Source: Cucumis sativus
Taxonomy: Eukaryota; Streptophyta; Magnoliopsida; Cucurbitales; Cucurbitaceae
Length of the DNA: 64,000 nt
Assembly: GCF_000004075.3 (NCBI RefSeq)
Contig: NC_026656.2
Span: 20,532,607-20,596,606 of the forward strand
Direction: 5' to 3'
Every line of letters begins with the position of its first letter. Within the stretch, counting starts at the first letter, position 1. The notes beneath the pieces were generated by a model. That model searched no databases, was not told the DNA's origin, and saw nothing but the letters and a program-made list of their open reading frames with translations. This document shows positions 50,560 through 62,227 of this stretch, piece by piece. The position numbers and the translations under genes are program-made.

Positions 50560-51905
50560 GGGTAAGGCCGAATGACATGCGTGGGCGTGGGCTAGGATGA
50601 AGCGTATGATGAAGAAGTAGGCTAATAAGAAGGAGCGTCCTCTTGAGTTTCGTGCACGACATCATGTCCTCATCAAGCTAAAAGCGGAAAAAATTTGATT
50701 CAGAAGGCATAAAGACCAACGCCTCATCCGAAAATATGAGGGGCCTGTGGAAGTCCTCAAGAATCCAAGAATTCCTGTTCAAGTGGAAGAATCTCCCCGT
50801 GGAAGAAACAAATTGGGAACGTGTCAAAGACCTTGAAACGTGGAAGCAAAAGATAGAAGAGTTCCAGCTTCGCCAGTCAACAAGGACGTCAACTGTTTAA
50901 GTGGGGGAGAACGTCACGAGCATGCTTTTCCAAGGCATTGTTTACCCATGACCTAGAACAAGTGTCGAACAATCGCCCATCCCATATTTGAAAAGTTGCA
51001 ACTATGACACCATGTGGCCAGGCGCATACGACATGTGTGCGCTCAAGATAAGCATGTAGCTGGGCATTCTGATGCTCTATGCGCGCGTGCATGCTGCATG
51101 CACCCATGCCATGCAGCCAGCAGTGTCATGGCACAATTTTTGGGTTGTTTTGATGTTTTGGGAAATTTTGAGCAAATATTGGATGTTCAGGCATGCAGAT
51201 GTTCTATGGCATGCAACCAGCAGCCCGTATGTTCTATGTACTCTCTATAATCCTACGTGCACATAAGGTTAACGCTGCTACTGATGGGAAGGTTGACGAG
51301 CCTATGCTTCAATCCATCAGGAAAGGTATACTTTGTTGTGCCCATGAAGAGAAGGATACAAACTGTATCCTATGTCCGTCTTTTGACGATGGGGTGTTAT
51401 AATTACCTAAACTTCATGCTAAGAACGGTTGTGAATTTATAATCAAGAATAAAGTTTGAGTATCATGTCTTTCAAATGATTTCCAACAGCTTGAATGTTT
51501 CTATAAGTCAAAGATTTATGTTTAACTGTTTTAGAAAGCATGTTTTATAAAAATCGTCACTTACTAAATCTTTCGACTTATCCTTTCAACTAACTTCTCA
51601 CTTTTCATATATGGATTGCCATTCCCTAATGTTAGGCGTATTGCTGCCAGACCAACCAATTACTAGAAATTGTTAAAGTCATTTTGAAAGTTAGTTTTGA
51701 CTCTGTAAGAAAAGTTCAGGATGTAGCTTGTGTCGTTGTTCCTTTCGAGCATGCATTCATGTTGTGACTACTAGTTAAGTTAGAAAGGTTAGTCGGTTGG
51801 TGAGTGTTGCCAAAGTATGGCAATCCTTGCCAGCCCTCACACCCTATTACAAAACGAGATTAGGTGTCCAGGAAAGAAGGAGCTCTGGGAGGGGGTGTGA
51901 TAACA
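50560..51905 (+). mobile_element. Broken Ty3/gypsy fragment: pol 3' end plus probable LTR
   Basis: Translated pieces at about 50590-50900 resemble the end of a Ty3/gypsy pol: an integrase C-terminal region, then a chromodomain with LFKWKNLPVEETNWERVKDL and a terminal RTSTV. A purine-rich tract, AGTGGGGGAGA, follows directly, as expected before a 3' LTR. The next ~1 kb, from about 50910 to a GTGTGATAACA end near 51905, is non-coding, richer in GC and rich in GCATGC motifs, and is likely the LTR. The family is chromovirus-type. It is broken, and the upstream part of the element is missing. LTR limits are estimates, since no second copy is in the window. Confidence 0.75.
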
Positions 51906-51934
51906 GCACCATCCCATTGGAGTACGCAATGATG

Positions 51935-52080
51935 CACTACGCGAAAAAGGGGATCTCCCGATGCACAAACTCGTCAGGAGACTTACAAAAATGCGTCAAA
52001 AAAAGATCACCGACGCATAAATGCCCGTCGAGACCGCTGAACTCTCGAGGCTACATGTTATGCATCGGGAGATCTTGTAA
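51935..52080 (+). mobile_element. CACTA (En/Spm)-like terminal fragment
   Basis: It begins CACTACGCGAAAAAGG, close to the CACTACAAGAAAA terminus of plant CACTA elements, and continues with short inverted subterminal motifs of the GACGCAT/ATGCGTC type. A perfect 14-bp inverted pair, GATCTCCCGATGCA at 51952-51965 and its complement at 52061-52074, frames the segment. No transposase and no opposite terminus were found, so this is a fragment or a very short derivative. Confidence 0.55.
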
Positions 52081-53329
52081 TTTTTTTTTTAAATACCTTC
52101 CATTATTAAGTGGAAGGTATATATATCCATCCTTAAGCTCTAGGTATCGTGCAATTTTATTGATTTTCTTGGGACACATAAATAAATGTGCCAATTGGAA
52201 CATAAGGACTGGTATTTGGAGCATGATATTTTCTTCCTATCTCTACATATAAAGATTAAAAGAAAATTAAGAATTCCACAAAATAACAAAAAATAAAACT
52301 AGAAAAAAATGAGAGCATGGTCGAGGATGAGATTAGGGATGAAGCGATGAGTAGTATTTATCGAAAGTGGGAGAAAAGTAGAATGCCAAACCAATCCAAT
52401 AACCTACCTGATGTAGAACATCCTCCTTTCTTGATGTTTCTTTTAAGTTCTTTAGTATTATTTAGATACTTTTTTAGTATCTTAAATTTTCATTCTTGTA
52501 TTTTAAAATTAGTTATTCTTTAGTTAAAACTTGTGTGTCTTGAGTTACTAATCTTGTATCTCCAAGTTAGTTCTAAAACAACTAACTTCTAACAAACTCT
52601 TGTAAACTTACCGCCTATAAAAAGGCTTGATCCTAACTCACTATTCCTCCAAAAACTTGGATCTTACCACTCATAACCATGGACACAGAAGCCTCTTTCG
52701 ACGAACGCTTGTAGTTGGTAGAACAAGCTGTTGAAGAACTTCGAAAAGGATAATCGGATATACAACAATCATTAGTAGGGTTAACTAATCTTTTTACCTG
52801 ATTCCATGCCCCACACATAGAAGTCCATCATACAGGTATTGCTTTTGTTGTTGAACAACCAAATCAAGTTTAAAAAACAACGTAGTATTAAAGAGCTTGA
52901 AAATCTTTATTTCTATAACCTAGTTCATTAAGAAAACGAACTAACAAAAATCTTCGGTACTTTAACTGTTTCACATCACTATACACCCAACCATAGTAAA
53001 AAAAAAATTCTCAATATATAAAAACAAAAAGCACAACAAAATCAATATAATATTTGTAATTTACAGATTGGTTCATTACTAATAATAAAATCAATTCCAT
53101 TCCGTCTAACATCAAAGTCACACTCAAGGTATTTCTTTATAATTCTAGTAGTAAAAGCAAGGAGGGATAGAAACCCAATGAAACCATTTATTAGCTTCAT
53201 GAGTTCTCTCTATAGTGTCTAATACATCTTTATTTGTCTCATCTTAGTAAGTAATTATGTGAACTAAACCAACTTTTATTAATAATATCAGCAGCTGTTT
53301 TCATATTGAATTCATTCTATAGCCCTTGA
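52081..53329. other. Repeat-derived spacer, possibly an LTR or leader region
   Basis: A small hairpin, TACCTTCCA...TGGAAGGTA, lies near 52093-52119. The segment at about 52270-52690 has a promoter-like CCTATAAAAAGG near 52614, followed by a stretch around MDTEASFDERL that resembles the start of a retroelement gag-type frame. The resemblance is weak. No host gene is supported. Confidence 0.35.
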
Positions 53330-53470
53330 AACTTGGTTCTTTTGGGTAAGTAAAGTAATAGAAACTTCAAAGAGTTGTCGTATGAAAGATGTCCTATCAG
53401 AGAATCCTTCTGCAAATGGATTGTAGTAGTTAGCTAATCCGAGAAAGGAGCGTAATTTCATAGCCATTCT
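53330..53470 (-). mobile_element. Retroelement RT-region scrap
   Basis: On the minus strand a short translated piece reads KLRSFLGLANYYNPFAEGF, which matches the reverse transcriptase/RNase H connection motif (LRSFLGLANYYRRF) of Ty3/gypsy elements. The related motif of plant pararetroviruses cannot be excluded. It is a small, old, broken fragment. Confidence 0.6.
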
Positions 53471-53720
53471 TTTTTGTTAATGATACATAGTATGCGTTAG
53501 CCTATACATTTCTTTTAAATAATTCGAAAATATTGTTTGTTGACAATCATTTTTAAACATTAGGGATGTTCGCGGTTTGGTTCGATTTCAAGCTAAAACC
53601 GCATCCAATCGCAAATTGTAAATAAAATAAAATAAAACTCATATGAAACCGGACTGAATTGCATGTTTGTGCCAAACCGAAGTGCGTATGCTTCGTGCTA
53701 TTTTTTCGTATGGGAAAGTA

Positions 53721-53760
53721 TTGGGCCCTGGATGGATGTCATGGGCCTCATTCAGCCCAT
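53721..53760. promoter_or_regulatory. Site II motifs upstream of RNASEH2B
   Basis: TTGGGCCC, ATGGGCCT and AGCCCAT occur within 40 bp, about 330-370 bp before the start codon. This is a TCP-type cluster like that of the proteasome gene. Confidence 0.5.
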
Positions 53761-53850
53761 TTCAAAACGCCTGTGCTTCGTGCTTCGAACAGTTCATTAT
53801 TATCTCTCTCCCTGGCGCGCGCGGTTTTTTTCGGTTCTCGATTTCGTTTG

Positions 53851-53858
53851 TTTCCCGC
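53851..53858 (+). promoter_or_regulatory. Consensus E2F site TTTCCCGC
   Basis: A perfect match to the E2F-DP consensus 232 bp before the RNASEH2B start codon, next to a GCGCGCGC-rich segment (53813-53823). It fits S-phase expression of a DNA-replication/repair gene. Binding is inferred from the motif. Confidence 0.5.
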
Positions 53859-54089
53859 CGTCGACATCCACATTTACGTTTTCCGGCGAGTTGTTCACTG
53901 CATTTCTTTTCTTTGTGGCCGACGGTGCGCTTCCCACCTTCTTTATAGCACTTGTAGTTGAAACTGGAGTATCATACGCATAATCTAAGTCTAGGTTTTG
54001 GGAATGAAGCTCAATGTTGCAATTTAGTTCATATTATTTTCAAATCTTTGTTGTGATGTCACTGCTTCGGTTAATGTCAGGGTTGTTCC

Positions 54090-57000
54090 ATGGCTTGGTG
54101 CGAAGGCGTTGAGGAAACTCGTATCCTCATTGCTCCTGGTAGGTGTCGTCTCGCTTGATCGTTGGATTTTTGAGGTGTTCTGTTATCGTTGATATTTTAA
54201 TTTACTTGTTATTTCTGCGTTCGATTTACTTTTCATGTTCTTTATCTCGGTATTTCTTAATGGCACTCTCTTATTTGGTCGGGTTTTCTCTCTGGAGTCG
54301 TTAGATTCTTCACGGTTTTCTTAATATCTACTTGCTTGTACTAATGTCTGGTCACTAGCAGAAGAGATGTGGATGATAGCCATAGTTACGATCGTGTGTG
54401 TTCCCGTAGTACGTTTTCCCCCCTAAAAGTTTCCTGACTGACTGTAAACGCTTGATTGATACCATCATATGGTACTTGGAACTGAAAGATCGTAGGTTGA
54501 AGTTATTGCTTCTGGTTTTTTTGACACTTCAAAAGAAAATTTGAACTTATTTCATCTTCATTCTCTAAATTTTGACTCGTTTGGTTTTTCTTCCTCCATT
54601 ACAGATCATGGGGTCAAAGAAAATGTTACTGGATGCTTTCTTTCACTTCGCCATCCAAAATCAGGTAATTTAAAGGACACATTGTCACCACATCTCCTCC
54701 CCTGGTCATAATGGCTTCCCTATATCCTATTTGACTTTGAATATAAAAAATGAAGAAAAGGAGGAAAAATACTTTTGAAGTTAAAATACTGTGTTGTGCC
54801 TCCAATCTCCACAATGGTCTTCATCCTTTTTTGTTTGATGGAGCGTGTTTGCAACTGGAGGGAAAATGATAGTTATCTGAATTACTTTGTTTGGTTGAGT
54901 ATTCTGTTGATGGGTGGCTTGATTATTTAATTAAGACCATCTTTCTGCATGACTTTATCATGGATAACTGTACTTTATGAAAGTGTAAGCTTTAGCGAAT
55001 GTTCATCATATTCTTATTAAACCATTCAATTAATTGATTAAATTTGATGTACTTTGACAGGAAACCCAACATGTTTCCTATATGTAAATGAGATGTTAGA
55101 GGAAATTCACTGGTTTAAGCAGTCATATTCATCGTGGTTTTTGGGAGACTATGTTGCTGAAGGTAAACCAGCTACATCGGTCTGAAAATCTTTTTGTGGA
55201 TGGCTTATTTCTTAAACTTATAGTATACTATTAAATGACTAAAATCTTCTGAAGATTTCACAAACTCAAGAATAACGTATTGAAAATTGCAAACTAAATC
55301 TATGTACATGATTGTAGTTGGGTCTTATTTATGCTGCAAAATTATCTTAGAATGACCACGTTGCATTTTTTTCTTCCCTTCAGTCTCGGGAGAGACATGG
55401 TTGCTGTATTCTGTATGTTATTTTGTGGTCTAAATGCAAAAAGGATACCAACAATAAGTTTTTGTTATGTTATTTTGTATCTACAGATGGCCGTCTGTAT
55501 TCTGCCACTCCAGTAGATCCTGTATTCATTTTCTTGCCCATTTTTGAGGAAGCTAGAATGAAGGTACTATTACTGTAAAATCTGTATGATATCATAAACG
55601 TGAGATGCGACATAATTATATGCTGCATACGCATGCCATTATTTTGCAGTCTTCAACATTAGCAGTTTGGATATATGTTTGCAATGTGCTTGGAAATTAG
55701 AAATACAATTTCAAGTTTTCCCTTGTTGGCTTGCTTTTCAATTTAGATGCCTATCTGTTTATCGTGAAATGTTTGATCTAATTGTGTCCATTCAAATTCA
55801 TTATAATATATTTATGGTTGCTGAAACTAGTCATTTTGTCTCTTAATTTAATGCTAAATTTTGTGATTTTTCTTCCAAATTTCTTGAAGAAGGGGGATGA
55901 TCTTGGGAAATTCAGGCAGTTAGATGACATAATGTTCATCAATGGGTATCCTGGATATCTGCATTTACTGCCCCTTGCAGAGAAGTTTATGCAAGTAGTT
56001 TGTGAGGTCAAAGGTGGGCATGTAGTTCATAAAATTAGAAAAATAGTTCAAGCATGACTACAATCTATTCTCATTTCTGTTAACCTTATTTCCTGCAGAA
56101 GTTGGATCATCTAGGTTTTTTAGGCTCGATGATTCAAAGGTATTGGCATGGTTATATCACAAGGTTTGTGTTCATCCTCTCCGCTAGCACTTTTCAATAA
56201 GATGAAAAGAATTAACAATACACGTCATGATCAGCATGTTCATATAGACTTAGCATTGGTGATTGACAAATCCTAGTTTTAAATCAGTTGGTAGGAACTA
56301 GATGGTTGACCCATCTTTCATATTAGTTGTCATCCAGCATGTTGCTAACACAGGATTATCTCAAGCCACTTCTTCATGCTTTATTGCTGTTTTCCTAATC
56401 GCCATTCTCTAGCTCTTTTTATTTCATTAAACAATTATTATTTTCCATAATATTTTCTGGAAGGGATTGGCTAGATCCTCTTTCTTATTATTTTATTTTA
56501 TGCTTTTATTGTTGCAGGTATGCCAACTAAAAAGAACTCTATGCACACTGGATAAAAACTATGCTGCAAGGGAAGAAAAAGAAACATGTATATTTCTGGG
56601 GAGAGGACAATTTAATACCCTTTTATGTCATTCTTTTTTAATTTCTGCAGCTGGGTTTCTTTTGTTTTTATCTTCATCAGTCTAGTGTCACATTTTAGAG
56701 TATGCGTTATTATCACTTTGCATGTCTGAAGGGTATCATCCGTAGTTTTGCATTATACCTTTTGGATTTGAATAGTCTGAAGCAATTGTATTCAGACATG
56801 AAAGAGAACCTCCATATTCTGGGACCTCTATGTTGAACTTGATAATCATTATATGAATTAGGCTTCTAATCGATGAAACTTTGTGATTCATGGGAAACTT
56901 TCTTTTGGACGTGCATGTTATGGTGCTAATTTTCTTAGTCAAGTGTAGTTGAATTCAGGAAATTGTTATGGGTTTTATTTAATTCAATATGTAGTATGAT

Positions 57001-58403
57001 AATGTGGCAGTTGATGTGGTTAAAAAGAACACGAAAGAAAGAACAACTATTGGATAAGGAAAAAGAAACAAAATTAATCGATTTGTGAGGTTGGTGCCCT
57101 ATGCATGGCAATACCCAACATCTGGTGATGATATCGTACTGTCATTGCATTCATTTTACATGAAAACTTAAGGAAAGTTTGTTTGAGTTATTACGTTTCC
57201 TTGGTTGCAACTATTTGTCTTTGAATAAATGGATAGCTTCTCTGACAAGTTTTCTTTCTTGATACAGTATGCGACGCCGTTTCAATTTTAGGGGAATACT
57301 TGAAGGATCAACCTTGGTTGAAGCTTTTATGTGACCATCTCAAGTATTTAGTCCTCAACTCCTTTAACTCTTAGCAATTAGATGTTGTATATTTGACAAT
57401 TCTGTAAATGGACACATTTTAAGCGGCATGGAAGTAGGTGTATTTGATTGTTCTGAAGTCATGGATTGCTGATTTTGTGCGGCATGGAAGTAGGTGTATT
57501 TGATTGTTCTGAGGTCATGGATTGCTGATTTTGTTTGTTTGTAGGTTAAATTTTGCTGAAGCAACCAGAAAAGCATCGGATTCAGAAAGGGCTCCTACTA
57601 GTATAGAGAACAATTTTGATTCTATCTCACAGGTAAAATACCCAATCACTTGTAACTGCATCTATCTTCTATTTCCTTTGCCGTACATGCTACATACATT
57701 ATTATGTCGCTTCTATTATTATTCTTGTCCGATGTGTGTGGCCATGTTGAAATATTCCCATTCATGTTTTATGACTTGGGTCCACAGATGATTTGATGAG
57801 ACTAGGAAGAAATAGTTCAAGTACATAGAAAACGGTTTAGCTTCTATCCTTTTCCTCAACTACTTTTGGGTGGTTGGTGGAAGTTGGCAGGGCATGAATT
57901 TTTAATTATTGAAAAATATCTTCCCATCAATCAAAATCACATTTCAAATTTATCTTAGACGTGGCTAAATGATGAAAAGTACTTAAAAAGGATTTTAAAA
58001 CGTTTTTAGAAGAAAGACATAGAATGTGCACGGTTCAACATCTTAAAGTGCTTATTTTTTAAAATAAGCTTGTTTGTAAAAGATTGAAATGTTTGACAAC
58101 CATTCAAAATAGCTTACATTTTCATAACATTCAAAAACTTTTTCTTTAACCAATCCAAATATGCTCATGGAGTATTTCACATCAAATCATTGGTTTAAAC
58201 GCATAGAATTGTTGATAAAAATATGTCATTACGTTCTCAAATTGATTGTGCAAAATATGAAACGACAGGATAAGAGTGGGAGTAGAAGTGGGAGTGGCGC
58301 AAAGAATACAAGAAATGGAAAGCAAGCCAAGAAGCCTAAGGTGGAGACAGAATCACGGAACATCAAGGACATGTTTTCAAAGGCCGCAAAAAGAAAAAGA
58401 TGA
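54090..58403 (+). CDS. RNASEH2B: Ribonuclease H2 subunit B
   Basis: Ten exons with consistent phases (54090-54138, 54605-54664, 55061-55162, 55487-55563, 55890-56013, 56099-56163, 56518-56587, 57268-57343, 57545-57632, 58269-58403) give 281 residues. RNase H2B is a non-catalytic subunit of the nuclear trimer that removes ribonucleotides from DNA. Family landmarks include QSYSSWFLGDYVAEDG, ATPVDPVFIFLPIFEEAR, FRLDDSKVLAWLYHKVCQLK and SILGEYLKDQPWLKLLCDHL. The C-terminus is basic and ends NIKDMFSKAAKRKR. Residues 268-273 resemble a degenerate PCNA-interacting (PIP) box, the position where animal RNASEH2B carries one. The exon 7/8 junction restores an LCDAVSIL reading. Start: first ATG (MAWCEGVEETR). 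Confidence 0.95.
57423..57534. repeat. 56-bp tandem duplication in an RNASEH2B intron
   Basis: Two head-to-tail units starting GCGGCATGGAAGTAGG at 57423 and 57479 differ at about one position. They lie just before exon 9, so they sit close to the branch point and acceptor. Confidence 0.92.
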
Positions 58404-59527
58404 AGCATTTGAGATATGCGATGATTTAAAAGCCAGCAAATTAGATCCTCACTCTCTCATTTGTGCCACAGCAAGTCAATTTGGTAAAAACATTAACTTA
58501 CGCCTACACATGCAATGCCTCTCCTTTTACTTTCTTATCAAATAGAAGAAAAGTGATTCTCACTTTACGTATATAGGTAAATGAGGCAATCCATGGATGG
58601 AATGGTATACTTATCCAACTTACTAAAGGCAAAACTTTTAGGACTATTTGTTTCTTTTAGCCATTTGAAAATATGTTTTTGATACCATCTTCTACTTGAA
58701 AATTTGAAATGCTTATATTGATGCAGGCAGAATTGGACTTCAAACCGATTTCACAAAGCATTTTTTAGGCAGGACTTTCAACTTCTAACTTCCATCTCAT
58801 CTGAGGTGCTGAAATAGGCACCTACGACCTACGATGTGGTTTAAGATTTTTAGATTACTTCAAAGCAGTTACACGTTTAGGTGGTTTAGGGTGTCTTTGG
58901 TTTAGTTTTATGTTTAGTTTTGGAAATGTCATTTTGAAAAAAAATTGTAGACTTTGAAATCCACTCGAAATATGTTTTGAAATATTTTTAAAATTGATTT
59001 TAAACAAGTTTTATTCAAATGGTTTAAATGAAAATCACTTTTTGAGAAAAAAAAATCATTTTCATTTTTCTTTCTTTAGTGAATTCAAATAGTTCATTGG
59101 TACGTGGATTTTGATACCTGTGTCAGTTTAATTTATGAATTTTTAAAACAAAGGTCTTTAAAATTTTCAATTGTGTCTAACAAGTCCTTAAATTTTAGAA
59201 ATGTTTACTAAGTGTTAAACTTTGAATCTTGTATGTTATGATTCACGTATTTGTAGTTTTTAAAATTTAATTGATTTACTAGATTTAAATTTGAATTTCA
59301 TACCTGCTTTAAACTTTCACTAATTATTTACACAAAATTAAAAGGAATACTTGATAGGTTTATTAAAGTGACTCTTTTTGGAAGAAAAAATTGAAACTGT
59401 TTATAAAGTAGAAAAAAAGAAAACTTAAAAGGACTGAACATTTTTTAAAATGACTATTTGTTATACACTTTTCAAAGTCCAAGTGGACACAAAAGCTCAT
59501 AGGTAAGGGATTAATTTAATTTAAGTT

Positions 59528-59743
59528 GCCAACATGAGCTTAGCCCAACTGACACATGTATGCTTCTGTAGATAAGAGGTCTCGGATCCATATTCCCACC
59601 CTAGTATTTATTACAATATCTTTGCAAAAAAAAATTTAATCCAAGTTGACACATGTATGCTTCTGTGGATAAGAGGTCTCGGATTCATATTCCCACCCTA
59701 GTATTTATTACAATATCTTTGCAAAAAAAATTTAATCCAAGTT
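59528..59743 (+). repeat. tRNA-derived SINE-like repeat, internally duplicated
   Basis: TTAGCCCAACTGACAC resembles a tRNA A-box. About 40 bp later GGTCTCGGATCCATATTCC resembles a degenerate B-box. These are the spacing and order of a SINE promoter. The sequence from GACACATG (59551) to CCAAGTT (59647) is repeated at once at 59648-59743 with only a few differences, and each unit ends in a short A run. It could be a tandem SINE dimer or a slippage duplication. Confidence 0.5.
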
Positions 59744-62156
59744 TTATTTATTTTATTTTTAATTTAAAGCCACTAAATTACCATCGTCAATTATTATTAT
59801 TTTAAAAGATAAATATCGTTAGTTTGATTCTATTTTAGTTTAAACATCTGTTTCAATTACAAATTTTAACTCCACAACGAAATAAGTTTGAAATTTTGAT
59901 ATTTGATTAAGAAATTGCTTCCAAATTTAAGCATTACGACTACAAATATCAAATACGAATCTGTAATTTTTCATGGAGGACATAGGTCGATTAATTGTTT
60001 ATTTAAAAGTTGACCTATTGTTTATTTTAAAAGTTTGAAAGTTTCAGTTTGTTTTTTAATAATATATATTTTATTTTATTAAATCGTAAAATCTACTCTT
60101 TTAAGTACCATCAAGCTTTTAATAATTTATACAATTACAAATTAAGTAAGTTTGAAATTTTGAATAAATTTGAGGATTTCAGTTTTTAATTTTAAAATTT
60201 ATAACCATAACTATTACGTTTGAGATGATTTTGGTTTTGGATTTATTAATAAATACTCATAAAAGTTAGAAAGAAAGCTAATGGTTGTGAGTTTGTTTTG
60301 TGATTGTTTAATGTTTGCCCTCAACACTTTTTATTTAAATTATAATTAATTAATTATTGTTATTTTGGAAGGTTGTACGAAGTATGTGGTTATGTAAGAA
60401 AAAAAAAGATTTAATCCACGTTTATGAAAGAAAACACATAAATAATAGATTATTTAACAAAAAATTGATCTATAAACGAAAAAATTTGAAAAAGAAAATG
60501 TTAGACATGGTTGATTTAAAAAAAATTTAAGTTAAAATATCATATTGATTTAAGATGAACACGAATATAACTATTAGATTCGAACTAATATTATATACAT
60601 CTAACATGTTATTATTTAAAATTACTAATTACTTTGAATGAATTTGAGATTTGTAGGAAAGTAAATGTCTAATTTTAGTTATTGTATTTTTAAATAAAGT
60701 TTTCTTCCTACAGCCACTTTACGGTTGATTATTTCAAAAAATTTCCATTATCATACTTGGAATTGTAAAAACATGTTCACATATTGTATCTTTTCTTATC
60801 TTATAAGAAGATCATTAGGTTTAAAAACCAATTTTATCTGTGGTTTTAATGAATTTTAATTTTTCCTTTTACAAGTAAAAGTGAATAAATTCAGGGACAA
60901 AAGAGATTCTTAACTAAAATGTAAACTAACCCATCTAAAAACTTGTTGATTAATTCAAAACTTTATTAGAAAAAACAGGGAAAAAATTAAAAAAAAAATG
61001 TATGAAATGCTAAGAAGTGGAGTGAGAGGTGGCTTCAGAATTTGAAGGATCTGAAACTTTGGTTAATAGCATATCCCATTTTTCTGGGCATCCAATTCTC
61101 TCTGGAAAATTGCTTTTTCAAACTCCAAGTAAGTGGGCCCTTTCTCCTTCACTTTGAATTTTAAAACTCTTTTCTTTTTTTACTTCTTCTCTTAAACAGA
61201 GATCATCTACTGCTTTGTGATTCTTTTTAAGTACAAGTTGGAGGGGAGGAATTTGAATCTAGGACCTTTTCTTCTATCTCTATGATTTGATTATGAACCC
61301 AGTTTTAATTGATTCAATGTTGCAGCTCTCTCCCTCTTTCTCTATGGAAATCTTCTGTCAAAGCCCCATTTCATTATTTTTCTCCCCAGTTTGGATCACT
61401 TTTTCTCACCCTAAAGTTACTTGTTGGAATGTTTATTTAATGTTAAATTTATCATAACCTACTTGTCGGGTGGAGTGATGATGATTTAAAGTATGTGATG
61501 GGAATAAGTTTGTAGTGTAATGTAATCCAAAGACCATGTTTGGATTAAGCATTTGGAATTCCTTACTCATTCCAATACTTCTTAGCAATCTTAAAACAAC
61601 CCTTCAATCAAATCTTCTTGATTATTATTGGATTTTGTTTGTTGGGTATTTGAGAAATTCTCAAGCTCAAAAGCTAGGGGAGTGTTGGTGTGATGTTAAA
61701 TTCATCCCCCAACAACACGCGGGCTTAAGCTTTTTGTAATTTAGCATATGATATACATACAGTCTTTTTCAACGTATGCTTGCTTTTTATTTTATTCCTT
61801 TTCACCTTATCCTTTCAATCTCTTGAGTCTTGATATGTCATGTCACAGTCTTGAGCTTACTTTGGGACCAAAGAAATTTTTTTTTCTTTCTTTGTGGGGA
61901 CATTAAATGTTGTATTTTACTTATCTAAAACAGGATATTCGTAAATCCAAATCCTTAATTTCTCTGTTGCATTTTTATTTTAAACCTTTAGATCATCATT
62001 CATGTTCCTCATCTTCCTTTACCACCGAAAGAGCATTGGAGAATATTCTTTCCCTTTTAAACTTGAACTGCCACTCCTCACGAAACAGAATATTATGGTA
62101 CAATATTCTTACATTCCAACACTCTTTTTCTTGTACAGAATAATCCTCAGTGTGTG

Positions 62157-62167
62157 TATATATAAAG
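62157..62167 (+). promoter_or_regulatory. TATA box of the nucleoredoxin gene
   Basis: TATATATAAAG lies 61-71 bp before the ATG at 62228. A start about 30 bp downstream leaves a leader of around 40 bases. This supports 62228 as the true start codon. Confidence 0.6.
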
Positions 62168-62227
62168 AAGTCTCTCTTTGATGGGTCTGTAAAAATTCTT
62201 CTTCTTCTTATTCTTCTAGCAGTTCTA

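Larger units (their letters stand above)
58404..62227. other. AT-rich spacer between RNASEH2B and the nucleoredoxin gene
   Basis: No gene is supported. It contains the SINE-like duplicated repeat at 59528-59743. The last few hundred bases are the nucleoredoxin promoter. Confidence 0.6.

Noticed and set aside
53560-53660. TGTTCGCGGTTTGGTTCG-type sequence resembling a hAT-like MITE end
   Set aside because: No matching inverted end or target duplication could be found nearby.
53659-53983. Three overlapping plus-strand ORFs of 93-106 residues before RNASEH2B
   Set aside because: They lie in the GC-richer promoter/leader, overlap one another in three frames and resemble nothing known.
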